This document shows, piece after piece, positions 1-8,142 of a DNA stretch of 23,581 bases. The stretch covers positions 1 through 23,581 of the forward strand of contig URNZ01000027.1 of NCBI GenBank assembly GCA_900549405.1, written 5' to 3'. The notes under the pieces were generated by a model that searched no databases, was not told the origin of the DNA, and saw only the letters and a program-made list of their open reading frames with translations. Position 1 is the stretch's first letter. Each line of letters opens with the position of its first letter. Both the position numbers and the translations under genes were made by a program. The DNA is from an uncultured Eubacteriales bacterium (GTDB lineage: Bacteria; Bacillota; Clostridia; Oscillospirales; Oscillospiraceae).

Positions 1-1
1 C

Positions 2-61
2 AAGCAGCTGACCATGATCACCGCCATGATCCGCAGCGCCCTGGAGGCGTCCGGGGAGTGA
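2..61 (+). CDS. 3' end of an unidentified gene
   Basis: An open frame enters from the left edge and ends at a TGA stop, giving 19 residues (KQLTMITAMIRSALEASGE). The end looks helical, but it is too short to assign to a family. It is supported as a real gene end because a strong hairpin terminator with a T-run follows 28 bases later, and because the next gene converges on that terminator from the other strand. No function can be given. Confidence 0.5.
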   Translation, partial: KQLTMITAMIRSALEASGE

Positions 62-89
62 CTGCCCTTCACCCTTTTGACAACAACAA

Positions 90-133
90 AACCAGCCCCG
101 CGCCGCCGGATACCTGGCAGCGCGGGGCTGGTT
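90..133. terminator. bidirectional rho-independent terminator
   Basis: A 13-bp perfect GC-rich stem (90-102 pairs with 121-133) encloses an 18-base loop. On the plus strand the stem runs directly into a T-rich tract. On the minus strand it is followed by a weaker T-rich stretch. It lies between the plus-strand gene ending at 61 and the folate operon ending at 153, so it probably serves both. Confidence 0.85.
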
Positions 134-152
134 TTTTATTTCAATCACGCGG

Positions 153-983
153 TCAATCCCCGCACACCTCCGCCGCCAGTTGGGCGACGGTCTTGTGGAG
201 GATGGGGTGGCGCTTGTTGGGGGCGATCTCCTTCAGGGGCAGCAGCACGAAGTCCCGCAGGTGCATCTCCACGTGGGGGATGACCAGATCGTCGCTGTCC
301 ATGACCAGGTCATCATACAGCAGGATGTCCAGGTCCAGGGTCCGGGGGCCCCAGTGGATCAGCCGCTCCCGGTGGGCGGCCTGCTCGATGTCGTGGAGCC
401 GGTCCAGCAGCTCGTGGGGGGGCAGGAAGGTCTTCAGCTTCAGGCAGGCGTTGAGGAAGTCGTCCTGCTCCACCCCGCCATAGGGCTTGGTATTCAAGTA
501 ACTGGATACCGATTCCACTTTACAGCCGTGGACTTCGTCCAGCGCCTTCACCGCCCCGTCCAGATAGCCCTTCTTGTCCCCCAGGTTAGAGCCCAGGGCG
601 ATGTAGGCGGTGTGCCAGAAGCGGGTGATCTTCACCGACACGGTCTTAAGGGGCAGGCCCACCGGGGCCCAGGGCTTTTTCAGCTCCAGCGTCAGCCCCT
701 TCACCAGGGGATAGTGGAGCAGAACCTCCTCGGCCATGTGCTCCGCCGCCGTCTCGATGAGCTGAAAGGTATTCTGGTGCATATAGTCGGTGAGGAAGGC
801 GCTGACCTCCCCATAGTGGACGGACTGCTCCAGGCGGTCCGCCGTCCCCGCCGGGCGGGTGTCCACATACAGGACCAGGGAGATGACGAACTTCTGCCCC
901 AGGCGGTTCTCCTCGGGGAACACGCCGTGGTGGGCGAAGACCTCCAGATCCTCTACGTGGATCTCGTCATAAGGCAGCGTCAT
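153..983 (-). CDS. folBK: bifunctional dihydroneopterin aldolase / HPPK (FolB-FolK fusion)
   Basis: This 276-residue cytoplasmic fusion covers two consecutive folate steps. Residues 1 to about 118 are dihydroneopterin aldolase (start MTLPYDEIHVEDLEVFAHHG, typical of FolB), which cleaves dihydroneopterin to 6-hydroxymethyl-dihydropterin. Residues from about 125 are 6-hydroxymethyl-dihydropterin pyrophosphokinase, shown by YIALGSNLGDKKGYL and the HPPK signature GPRTLDLDILLYDD. Both halves look full length with key motifs intact. The ATG at 983 is preceded at 8 bases by a GGAAGGA-type ribosome binding site inside the end of folP, and the folP stop is only 3 bases upstream, so the two are translated from one message. 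It is the last gene of the folate operon, followed by the terminator at 90-133. Confidence 0.95.
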   Translation of the reverse strand: MTLPYDEIHVEDLEVFAHHGVFPEENRLGQKFVISLVLYVDTRPAGTADRLEQSVHYGEVSAFLTDYMHQNTFQLIETAAEHMAEEVLLHYPLVKGLTLELKKPWAPVGLPLKTVSVKITRFWHTAYIALGSNLGDKKGYLDGAVKALDEVHGCKVESVSSYLNTKPYGGVEQDDFLNACLKLKTFLPPHELLDRLHDIEQAAHRERLIHWGPRTLDLDILLYDDLVMDSDDLVIPHVEMHLRDFVLLPLKEIAPNKRHPILHKTVAQLAAEVCGD

Positions 984-986
984 GGC

Positions 987-1805
987 TTAGTCCTTCCCGT
1001 CCCGCAGGATGGCCTGGGTCATGCGGATGGCCCGCAGGTTCTCCTTCACGTCGTGGACCCGGACAAAGGCCGCACCCTTCAAAACGCCCATGACGGTGGT
1101 GACCATGGTGCCCTCCACCCGCTGGTCGGTGGGCAGGTCCAGGGCCTGGCCGATGCAGGACTTGCGGGAGGTGGCCAGCAGCACGGGATAGCCCATGTCG
1201 CACAGCCGCTCCAGGTGGTGGATGATGGTCAGGTTGTGCTCGTAGTTCTTGCCGAAGCCCACGCCGGGGTCCAGGATGATCTGCTCGTCGGCGATGCCGG
1301 CCTCCTTGGCGATGGCCAGGCTGTCCCGCATGTCCTGGCAGAAGTCGTCCAGGAAGTTGTTGTACTCGGCCTTGTCCCGGTTGTGCATCAGGCAGCAGGG
1401 CACCTTGTACTGGGCGATGAGGTCGGCCACCTTCCGGTCATATTTCAGACCCCAGATGTCGTTGACCAGGTCCGCGCCCGCCTTCAGGGCGGCCTCTACC
1501 ACCTCGCTCTTATAGCTGTCGATGGACACGGGGGTGTCGAAGTTCTTCTTGATCATCTCGATTACGGGGACCACCCGGTCGATTTCCTCCTGCACGCTGA
1601 TCTGCACGTGGCCGGGACGGGTGGACTCGCCGCCCACGTCCACGATGGCCGCGCCCTGGGCGATCATGTCGGCGGTGTGGAGACGGGCGGCCTCTAAGTT
1701 GTTCCAGCGCCCGCCGTCGGAGAAGGAGTCGGGGGTCACGTTCAGAATGCCCATGATGGAGCAGTCGTGCTCCACATCAAAGGTATGGTTGCCAATTTTC
1801 ATCAT
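987..1805 (-). CDS. folP: dihydropteroate synthase
   Basis: Dihydropteroate synthase condenses p-aminobenzoate with hydroxymethyl-dihydropterin diphosphate. It is the sulfonamide target. The TIM-barrel motifs are all present: GILNVTPDSFSDGG, VDVGGESTRPG, SIDSYKSEV, NDIWG, ILDPGVGFGK, LLATSRKS and RVHDVKENLRA. The frame stays open upstream to 1865, but I place the start at the first ATG of MMKIGNHTFDV (1805). An AAGGAG ribosome binding site at 1816-1821 sits 10 bases upstream and overlaps the stop codon of the HD gene. The longer version would overlap that gene and has no family homology. The second ATG, at 1802, is also possible. Length (272 residues) is normal. Confidence 0.95.
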   Translation of the reverse strand: MMKIGNHTFDVEHDCSIMGILNVTPDSFSDGGRWNNLEAARLHTADMIAQGAAIVDVGGESTRPGHVQISVQEEIDRVVPVIEMIKKNFDTPVSIDSYKSEVVEAALKAGADLVNDIWGLKYDRKVADLIAQYKVPCCLMHNRDKAEYNNFLDDFCQDMRDSLAIAKEAGIADEQIILDPGVGFGKNYEHNLTIIHHLERLCDMGYPVLLATSRKSCIGQALDLPTDQRVEGTMVTTVMGVLKGAAFVRVHDVKENLRAIRMTQAILRDGKD

Positions 1806-1819
1806 AGTAAAACGGCTCC

Positions 1820-2302
1820 TTATGCTTTTATTCTCATATTCTTCTTTTCCGGGCTCCAGTTGCACTCCGGCTCCGCCGGGCAGAACAGGCAGGCTCTTGA
1901 GGCTTTATCCGCCCCATAGAGCAGCCCGGCCAGGCCCTCCCGCTGCCGGTCCTGCTGGCCCCGGTGCTGGAGGATGGCGTCCTCCACTTCGGTCCGCTCG
2001 GCCTGGGAAAAGCCGCAGTCGGTCAGAATGACCTCCGCCAGCTGGGCGCTGGCCTGGTCGTGGGGGATATTCCGGGTGTATTGCAGATGCCGCCCGATGT
2101 CGTGGAGCAGGGCGGCGGCGTAGATCAGTTCTTTGTCCACGCCCAGCCCCCGCTCTAAATTTTCAATGTAGGCCAGCCGGGCCACGTCCAGAAAGTGAAC
2201 GAGATCGTGGCGGCAGAACTGCCTGTCCCGCTCCAGGTGAGCGATCTGACGGACGCTGTCCCGCCACAGGGGGTGGCGGCAGATGGCATTGACCCGCTCC
2301 AA
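1820..2302 (-). CDS. HD-domain protein within the folate operon
   Basis: This is a 160-residue HD-superfamily metal-dependent phosphohydrolase-like protein. Visible HD residues are H32 and H36 (RHDLVHFLDVAR), the H67-D68 doublet (AALLHDIGRH) and H81-D82. The C-terminus has three cysteines (CLFCPAEPEC) that could bind a metal. The only plausible start is TTG at 2302, one base after the folE stop; a GGAG lies 10 bases upstream, and no ATG occurs until the last residues. It lies between folE and folP, exactly where pterin triphosphate must lose phosphates before FolB can act. A role as dihydroneopterin triphosphate phosphatase is therefore an attractive inference. It is not shown by the sequence, and a nucleotide or regulatory hydrolase is the alternative. 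Confidence 0.85.
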   Translation of the reverse strand: MERVNAICRHPLWRDSVRQIAHLERDRQFCRHDLVHFLDVARLAYIENLERGLGVDKELIYAAALLHDIGRHLQYTRNIPHDQASAQLAEVILTDCGFSQAERTEVEDAILQHRGQQDRQREGLAGLLYGADKASRACLFCPAEPECNWSPEKKNMRIKA

Positions 2303-2303
2303 C

Positions 2304-2861
2304 TCAGCGGTGCTCCAGCATCCGATAGAAGTCGGTGCGCAGGCGCTCGTCGTCGTTGAACACGCCCCGGGTCACCGCCGTCACCGTCTTGGTGCCCGGC
2401 TTTTTGATGCCCCGCATGGTCATGCACATGTGCTCGGCCTGGATGAGGACCATCACGCCCTTGGGCTTCAGCTCCTCCATAAAGGCGTCGGCGATCTGGG
2501 CGGTCAGCCGCTCCTGAAGCTGGAACCGCTTGGCGAACACCTCCACCGTCCGGGCCATCTTGCTCAGACCCACCACTTCCCCGTCTGGGATATAGGCGAT
2601 GGCCGCCGTGCCATAGAAGGGCAGCATGTGGTGCTCGCAGAAGGAATAGAAGTGGATGTCCTTCTCCAGGACCATGTCGTTGTTGTCCACGTGGAAGCGC
2701 TTTTTCAGGTGCTTGGCCGCGTCGTCGGTATAGCCGCCGGCCAACTCCTCATACATCCGGGCGATGCGGTCAGGGGTCTCCAGCAGGCCCTCGCGATTGA
2801 TGTCCTCGCCGATCCCGCTGAGGATCAGGCGAACGCCCTCTTTGATCTTCTCAGAATCCAT
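2304..2861 (-). CDS. folE: GTP cyclohydrolase I
   Basis: This 185-residue enzyme converts GTP to 7,8-dihydroneopterin triphosphate, the first pterin step of folate synthesis. Family motifs are [15 protein letters not shown], the zinc and active-site segment [34 protein letters not shown], and [13 protein letters not shown] near the C-terminus with its zinc-ligand cysteine. The length is normal for the bacterial homodecameric enzyme (type IA). The ATG at 2861 follows an AAGGAGG ribosome binding site in the 15-base gap after folC. It is the second gene of the operon and is almost contiguous with the HD gene downstream. Confidence 0.96.
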   Translation of the reverse strand: MDSEKIKEGVRLILSGIGEDINREGLLETPDRIARMYEELAGGYTDDAAKHLKKRFHVDNNDMVLEKDIHFYSFCEHHMLPFYGTAAIAYIPDGEVVGLSKMARTVEVFAKRFQLQERLTAQIADAFMEELKPKGVMVLIQAEHMCMTMRGIKKPGTKTVTAVTRGVFNDDERLRTDFYRMLEHR

Positions 2862-2876
2862 GTTGTGCGCCTCCTT

Positions 2877-4154
2877 TTAATTCAAAGCGTCAGCGGCCTC
2901 GCCCAGGAAGGACAGAGAGCCGAAGATGATGATCGCGTCCTCTTTCTTGGCCATGGCCAGGGCCTTTTCCACCGCCTGAGCGATGCTGTCGGCGGCCTCC
3001 ACCGAGGGGTTCACCTTGGCCACCGCTGCCGCCAATTCTTCAGCGGGCAGGGCGCGGGGGTTGTTGGGGGTCTCTACGGTGATGATGTGCTGGGCCAGGG
3101 GGGCCGTCATGCCGATGACCTGGTCATAGTCCTTGTCCTTGAACATGCCCATCACAAAATAGAGCTTCTTTCCGGGGAAATACAGCTCCAGGGACTGCTT
3201 CAGCTCCCGGGCAGCGCCGGGGTTGTGGGCCCCATCGATGATGACCACGGGGTCGTGGCGCAGGGTGGTGAAGCGGCCCCGCCAGGCGGTGCGCAGCAGC
3301 CCGTCCCGCACCTGGTGGTCGGTGATCTGGAAGCCCAGCTTCCGCAGGGCCTCCACTCCCTCCAGGGCCAGGGCGGCATTCTTGATCTGATAGCTGCCCG
3401 CCAGGGCGATGGTCATGTTCTCCCAGTTCTTATAGGAGAAGGTCTGCATGTCCGCGCCGTAGTGTACGTCCCGGAGCTGGCTCTCGTCCACCACCTGCAG
3501 GCCGCTGTGCTGCCGCTGGCAGGTCTCTTCAATGACCTGGGCGGCCTCCGGCTCCTGGTGGGCAGAGACTACTAACGTGTTGGGCTTGATGATGCCCGCC
3601 TTCTGCTCGGCGATCTTGGCCAGGGTGTCCCCCAGCACGTCCATGTGGTCCATGCTGATGGAGGCGATCACCTCCACCAGGGTGGTGGTGATGACGTTGG
3701 TGGCGTCCAGCAGACCGCCGCAGCCCACCTCCAGGGTGACGATGTCGCAGTGCTTCTCCTTAAAATAGAGGAATGCCAGGGCGGTCTCCACCTCGAAGAC
3801 GGTGGGGCTGGGCAGACCGGCCTTCTGCATATCCTCGGCGGCGGCGGCGATGGCCGTCACGTGGCGGGCCAGGGACTCCTTTTCGATGTACACCTGATCC
3901 ACCTGGATGCGCTCCCGGTAGGAAAACAGCGTGGGAGAGATGTAGCGTCCGGTGCGATAGCCCGCGCCCGTCAGAATGGTGGACAGATACGCCAGGACCG
4001 ATCCCTTTCCGTTGGTTCCGGAAATGTGAATGAACTTCAACTCGTTCTGGGGGTTGCCCAGGCGATCCAGCAGTTCTCTCATGCTCTCCAAGCCAAGCAC
4101 ACTTCCGTATTTGGAAACCTCGTCCAAATATACTCTTGCTTCTGTGTAATTCAT
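2877..4154 (-). CDS. folC: folylpolyglutamate synthase / dihydrofolate synthase
   Basis: FolC is a Mur-ligase-family, ATP-dependent enzyme that adds glutamate to dihydropteroate and to folates. Visible signatures are the P-loop HISGTNGKGSVLAYL, ISPTLFSYRERIQ, LEVGCGGLLDATNVI, the central SMDHMDVLGDTLAKIAEQKAGI, and IIDGAHNPGAARELK in the C-terminal domain. The frame is open to 4199, but the start is set at ATG 4154 (MNYTEARVYLDE). An AAGGAG lies 4 bases upstream, and homologues begin with this sequence. The length of 425 residues is normal. It is the first gene of the folate operon, behind the promoter at 4205-4233. Confidence 0.95.
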   Translation of the reverse strand: MNYTEARVYLDEVSKYGSVLGLESMRELLDRLGNPQNELKFIHISGTNGKGSVLAYLSTILTGAGYRTGRYISPTLFSYRERIQVDQVYIEKESLARHVTAIAAAAEDMQKAGLPSPTVFEVETALAFLYFKEKHCDIVTLEVGCGGLLDATNVITTTLVEVIASISMDHMDVLGDTLAKIAEQKAGIIKPNTLVVSAHQEPEAAQVIEETCQRQHSGLQVVDESQLRDVHYGADMQTFSYKNWENMTIALAGSYQIKNAALALEGVEALRKLGFQITDHQVRDGLLRTAWRGRFTTLRHDPVVIIDGAHNPGAARELKQSLELYFPGKKLYFVMGMFKDKDYDQVIGMTAPLAQHIITVETPNNPRALPAEELAAAVAKVNPSVEAADSIAQAVEKALAMAKKEDAIIIFGSLSFLGEAADALN

Positions 4155-4204
4155 ACTGCTCCTTGTCCGAGACGGCCAGCCGTCTCTGAATTTTGTCAAA
4201 AAGT

Positions 4205-4233
4205 ATTATATTCCCCCGACCTGTATCCTGCAA
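4205..4233 (-). promoter_or_regulatory. candidate sigma-A promoter of the folate operon
   Basis: On the minus strand a perfect TATAAT (4210-4205) is preceded, with 17-base spacing, by TTGCAG (4233-4228), a partial -35 match. Transcription would start near 4198 and leave a leader of about 45 bases before folC. The surrounding 4155-4440 gap is AT-rich compared with its neighbours. No riboswitch-like structure was recognised in it. Confidence 0.6.
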
Positions 4234-4440
4234 TGATTTTACCGCAAATTTACGCTTTGTATTTTAAAGAATGTGGGCGTATCCAGATTAAAAAAGCCGA
4301 ATTTTCTTGTCAAATATACAAAAAAAGTATCGGCGGCGTTAAGTTTCCGTTTATCCCCTCCACCGCGCTTCGTCACTTTCTGAACCCGGTTTTGCATTTT
4401 TTCTTTCACTTTTGCCCCGTTTGAACACAATTGCAGGACG

Positions 4441-6846
4441 ATGTCTTTTTCGCCGTCCGCCCTTCAAACGGGCTGTCTCTGGTCCCGCTCTTTCCCCGCC
4501 TTCTCCGTCCCGGGCAGCTTTGAATATGACCAGTGGCTGGAAAAGACCCGCACCGCCCTGCGGGACGAATATCTCCTCCAGCTGGACGCGGCGGCCAAGG
4601 CCGCCCTGGCCGAGGGCCGCGAGACGGACGCCGAGCGTTTTTGGCAGCGCTATCTCCAGGAGGAGCCCCTGTGCGAGACGGTGTCCGTCTCTCTGATGGA
4701 GCTGTATCGGGCTAGGCGGGACTATAACCGGGCAGCCCTGGTCTATCGCAGCCTGCACAAGGCCATGTCCGACTGGCTGGGCATCACGCCCCTGAAAGAG
4801 ACCTCTGCCCTGTACTACTCCATCATGGAGGAGTGGAACGCCCGGGCCGACCCGGAGGACCAGCGCAGCGACGACTTTCTGGTGGGCCGGCAGGAGCAGC
4901 TGCAAAGCCTGTTCCAGCTCTTCCCCGGCCCCGGCTCCGGGCAGCGGCGGCAGTCCTTCGTCCTGCTGGGGGAGGCCGGGGTGGGCAAGTCCCACCTGCT
5001 GGCCCACTTTCTGGCCCACGGGGCCGTGTCCGACGCCCAGATCGTCACCACCTCCTGCTTTAAGTCCAAGCAGGAGGAGTATCTCTACCCCTGGCAGGCG
5101 GTGATGCTGTCCATCGCCAGCTACATCCGCAAGGAGGACATCCCCATCCCCACCGCCTATCGCCAGGCCGTCAGCGCCCTGTTCCCCGTGTTCGGCAGCG
5201 GAGAGGGCAGCGTGGAGAAAAAGGCCCACATGCTCATCGACAGCGTCATGTCCTTCGACAGCGTGCTGATGATCCTGTCGCTGGCGGCGGAGAAGCGCCC
5301 CCTGCTGCTGGTGCTGGAGGATATCCAGTGGATGGACAAGATCAGCGCCGACCTGCTGGACCAGCTGCTGCACAAGGCCGACTCCAGCCGCATCCTGTTC
5401 GCCGCCACCTGCCGCCAGCCCAGCGGGCCGGTGGCCACCCCCCTGCTGTGGGGGCTGGAGGAGGACGGCCTGTGCCGCTGCTGCCACCTCTCCCCCTTCA
5501 CCAAGGACGAGACCATGGAGTTCATCCAGCTCTATGGGGCCCAGAGTCTGCCCCAGGCGGACAAGGAGCGCATCTATCAGGACACCCAGGGCAACGCCTT
5601 TCTCCTTACCCAGCTCATTGGCAGCATCATGGAAAACGGGCGGCCCACCGTCCTGCCCCGGAACATGGAGGAGATTTTGTCCTATCGCCTGTCCGGTCTC
5701 ACCGACGAGGGGCTTCAGGTGCTGAACCTGGTGGCCATGTTCCCGGACCGGGCCCCCTATCCCGTGCTGGAGCGGGTGAGCAGCAAGCCCACCCTGGACC
5801 TGCTGTATGTCTGCCAGGAGCTGTGCCGCCGGTCCATCCTCACAGAGGTGTATGACGGCGGGGCCCTGTCCCTGGCCTTTGCCCAGGCGGAGTTTCGGGA
5901 GCTGACCTATTCCCGCATCCCCGCCCTCAGCCGCCGCATCCTCCATTTGAACATCGCCCAGGCCCTGGCCGACCTGTCCCCCGCCTCGGTGCCCGATCTG
6001 GACGCCCTCACCGCCTATCACTATGACCAGGGGGGCGACCAGTTCCACGCCATGCAGTATAAGGTCCACCGCTTCAAGACCTATGTGGTGTTCAACTATG
6101 CCTTGCTCAACGGTATGCCCCGGGAGGGGGAGGTGCTGCTGAACTCCACCCCCCAGGCCCTGGACCAGTTCCACCGGATGGAGCGGGAGCTGCAGGAGCT
6201 CCAGCGGCTGCACCCGGGGGACCAGGCCCTGAAAAAGGTGGAGTGGGACCTATACTACTCCGTGGGCTGCTTCTGCATCTATCGCGGCCTGTATCAGGAG
6301 GGGCTGGACGCCATCCGGCGCATTCTGGACGACCCCGCCGCCCCGGTGGAGCTGCTGGACCTGGCCCACGAGCAGATGACCTTCTATGGCATCCAGACCT
6401 ATCAGACCCAGGTCATGCGGGAGCACATCCAGATCGCCCTGGCCCTGACCCAGGGCCGGGACCCCGCCCGCTACGCCGTGAATCGCCGGTATAACGGCTA
6501 TCTGCTGGTGATGGAGAACCGGTATGAGGAGGGCCGGGAGGAGCTGCTGCGCTCCCTGATGCTGCTGCGGGACGGGGTGACGGACGACGTGGAGCTGCGG
6601 CTGCAAATTTTCCCCTGTCTGCGTTGGCCGTCGCTGCAAGAGAAACCGGGTGTCGTTCTCCTCAAAAAAGAAAAAAGTGGAGGGACCCCAAATGACAGCA
6701 ATTTATGTTGCACTCGTGATCTACATGGTCGTTCTGTTCGGCGTCGGTCTGTTCTACAGCAAGAAAAACGCCACCATCAACGACTTTCTGCTGGCTGGCC
6801 GCGACCTTGGCGTCGTAGCCGCCACCCTGACCGTCACCGTGACTGA
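4441..6846 (+). CDS. BTAD / AAA ATPase transcriptional regulator, truncated at both ends
   Basis: This 801-codon frame resembles the AfsR/SARP-like ATPase regulators. Residues 25-130 form a bacterial transcriptional activator (BTAD) helical domain (EYDQWLEKTRTALRDEYLLQ onward). An AAA/NACHT-like ATPase follows, with Walker A GEAGVGKSH (177-185) and Walker B LLLVLEDIQWMD (288-299), then a TPR-like helical region. The winged-helix DNA-binding domain that normally precedes BTAD is missing: the frame opens directly into the end of that region. After about residue 720 (near 6610) family-like sequence stops. The last 80 or so residues are an arginine-rich, out-of-frame reading of the symporter gene, overlapping it by 155 bases. 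It is probably a pseudogene or a DNA-binding-deficient remnant. Only a weak ribosome binding site precedes the ATG at 4441, so the true start is uncertain. Confidence 0.7.
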   Translation: MSFSPSALQTGCLWSRSFPAFSVPGSFEYDQWLEKTRTALRDEYLLQLDAAAKAALAEGRETDAERFWQRYLQEEPLCETVSVSLMELYRARRDYNRAALVYRSLHKAMSDWLGITPLKETSALYYSIMEEWNARADPEDQRSDDFLVGRQEQLQSLFQLFPGPGSGQRRQSFVLLGEAGVGKSHLLAHFLAHGAVSDAQIVTTSCFKSKQEEYLYPWQAVMLSIASYIRKEDIPIPTAYRQAVSALFPVFGSGEGSVEKKAHMLIDSVMSFDSVLMILSLAAEKRPLLLVLEDIQWMDKISADLLDQLLHKADSSRILFAATCRQPSGPVATPLLWGLEEDGLCRCCHLSPFTKDETMEFIQLYGAQSLPQADKERIYQDTQGNAFLLTQLIGSIMENGRPTVLPRNMEEILSYRLSGLTDEGLQVLNLVAMFPDRAPYPVLERVSSKPTLDLLYVCQELCRRSILTEVYDGGALSLAFAQAEFRELTYSRIPALSRRILHLNIAQALADLSPASVPDLDALTAYHYDQGGDQFHAMQYKVHRFKTYVVFNYALLNGMPREGEVLLNSTPQALDQFHRMERELQELQRLHPGDQALKKVEWDLYYSVGCFCIYRGLYQEGLDAIRRILDDPAAPVELLDLAHEQMTFYGIQTYQTQVMREHIQIALALTQGRDPARYAVNRRYNGYLLVMENRYEEGREELLRSLMLLRDGVTDDVELRLQIFPCLRWPSLQEKPGVVLLKKEKSGGTPNDSNLCCTRDLHGRSVRRRSVLQQEKRHHQRLSAGWPRPWRRSRHPDRHRD

Positions 6847-8077
6847 CGGCTTCCAGATCATCCTGGTCATCATCGGCGTCATTTGGGTCACCGTGGTGGC
6901 CCTGGGCGATGTGGGCGGCTTTGCCGGTCTGAACTCCTCTCTGGCCGCCATGACCAACGAGCTCCCCGCCGACTATAACGTGTTCATGACCCCCGCCCAC
7001 GCCAAGACCCTGCTGTGGATGATCCTCCCCGGTTTTATGTATACCATGATCGGCCAGGACATCTATCAGCGTCTGTTCGCCTGCAAGAGCCACAAGGTGG
7101 CCATCCAGACCTCCGTCTGCTCCGCCATCCTCATCATGTTCATCGCCGCCACCCCCGTTGTCTGCGGCCTGATCGCCCGCGTCATGCACCCCGAGCTGGC
7201 TGCCCAGGGCAACTCCGCCGCCGCTTATGCCACTCTGGCCATGTCCGTGCTGCCCAACTGGGCCGTGGGCATCATCATCGCGGCCTCCCTGTCCGCCATT
7301 CTGTCCACCGCCGACACCGCCCGGTTCCTGCGGGACATCCTCAGCGGCAGCGCCATCATGGACGAGTCCCGCTCCCTGCGGGTGCAGGACAGCATGAACA
7401 CCCGCATCATCCCCCACGTCCACGGCATCGCCAAGCGCATGGCCGGTCAGACCTACGACGCCCTGATGGAGGAGCTGTACGCCGTCTTTGATAACCCCAT
7501 CTTCCTGCCCGACGGCACCGCCCTGATGGGCTCTAACTGGGACGCCACCGCCATCGAGCTCTACTGCGACTCCCTGGCCATCGCCGTGATGGACGTGGCC
7601 AAGCTCACCGAGGTCCACATGGAGCGGCTGGTGGACCCCCATCTCAGCGGCCTGCCCGCCTTCCTGGTGAAGAATCCCGGCCTGAACAACGGCTTTATGA
7701 TCCCCCAGTATGTCACCGCCGGTCTGCTGGGCGACATCGCCCTGCTGTGCGCCCCCGCCGCCGCCTTCAACGCCGCAGTCAGCGCCGGTCAGGAGAGCCC
7801 CGTCTATCGGGACGACACCGCCGCCCGCCAGCTGTATCAGGCGGTGCAGAAGCTGCGCAGCCTGGTCTCCATGACCATGCTCACCGCCCTTCAGGCCATC
7901 GACCTCAGCGACCACAAGGCCATGTCCCCCGTGACCCAGAAGATCCACGACCACGCCCGTCAGACCGTCACCTTCATGGAGAACGACGACCTGATGTATC
8001 AGCGCATCGAGGCCATGGAGCACCTGGTGGAGAGCAACCAGCTGCTGGCCGACTGCCCCGTTCCCTTCACGATCTGA
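6692..8077 (+). CDS. chimeric ORF: sodium:solute symporter remnant fused to ammonia-lyase C-terminus
   Basis: This 461-residue frame starts at ATG 6692 behind a GGAGGG site (6679-6684). Residues 1-47 are the first helix and loop of a sodium:solute symporter (MTAIYVALVIYMVVLFGVGL, then DFLLAGRDLG). At about residues 45-50 the sequence jumps to VTVTDGFQIILVII, which in this family lies roughly 100 residues further on, so several helices are missing. The symporter continues (FMYTMIGQDIYQRLFA, IIIAASLSAILSTAD) to about residue 208. It then switches in frame to the C-terminal part of the HAL/PAL aromatic amino acid lyase family (RVQDSMNTRIIPHVHG, DNPIFLPDG, LVDPHLSGLPAFL, NPGLNNGFMIPQY). The lyase N-terminal half with the MIO-forming Ala-Ser-Gly is absent, so neither activity is expected. 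A terminator follows the stop. Confidence 0.75.
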   Translation: MTAIYVALVIYMVVLFGVGLFYSKKNATINDFLLAGRDLGVVAATLTVTVTDGFQIILVIIGVIWVTVVALGDVGGFAGLNSSLAAMTNELPADYNVFMTPAHAKTLLWMILPGFMYTMIGQDIYQRLFACKSHKVAIQTSVCSAILIMFIAATPVVCGLIARVMHPELAAQGNSAAAYATLAMSVLPNWAVGIIIAASLSAILSTADTARFLRDILSGSAIMDESRSLRVQDSMNTRIIPHVHGIAKRMAGQTYDALMEELYAVFDNPIFLPDGTALMGSNWDATAIELYCDSLAIAVMDVAKLTEVHMERLVDPHLSGLPAFLVKNPGLNNGFMIPQYVTAGLLGDIALLCAPAAAFNAAVSAGQESPVYRDDTAARQLYQAVQKLRSLVSMTMLTALQAIDLSDHKAMSPVTQKIHDHARQTVTFMENDDLMYQRIEAMEHLVESNQLLADCPVPFTI

Positions 8078-8098
8078 TCCACTCGATCCCCTTTTGAC

Positions 8099-8142
8099 AA
8101 CAGACCGCCCCTCCCGACGAAACACGGGAGGGGCGGTCTGTT
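8099..8142. terminator. bidirectional hairpin terminator
   Basis: An 18-bp stem (8099-8116 with 8125-8142) with an 8-base loop lies between the converging chimeric ORF (stop at 8077) and the ECF gene, whose stop overlaps the stem at 8141-8143. The plus strand has a short T-rich run after the stem and the minus strand a weak one. Termination of both transcripts is likely. Confidence 0.75.

Noticed and set aside
180..1697. 505-codon plus-strand ORF opposite folBK and folP
   Set aside because: It is rich in Gly, Val, Gln and His with no domain, and lies antisense to two genes with complete catalytic motifs.
4194..4210. TTGACA next to TATAAT upstream of folC
   Set aside because: On the minus strand the TTGACA lies downstream of the TATAAT and too close, so it cannot be the -35 box. 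The TTGCAG at 4228-4233 has the right spacing.
4351..6213. 620-codon minus-strand ORF opposite the BTAD/AAA gene
   Set aside because: Gln/Gly/Leu-rich shadow. The opposite strand carries clear Walker motifs.
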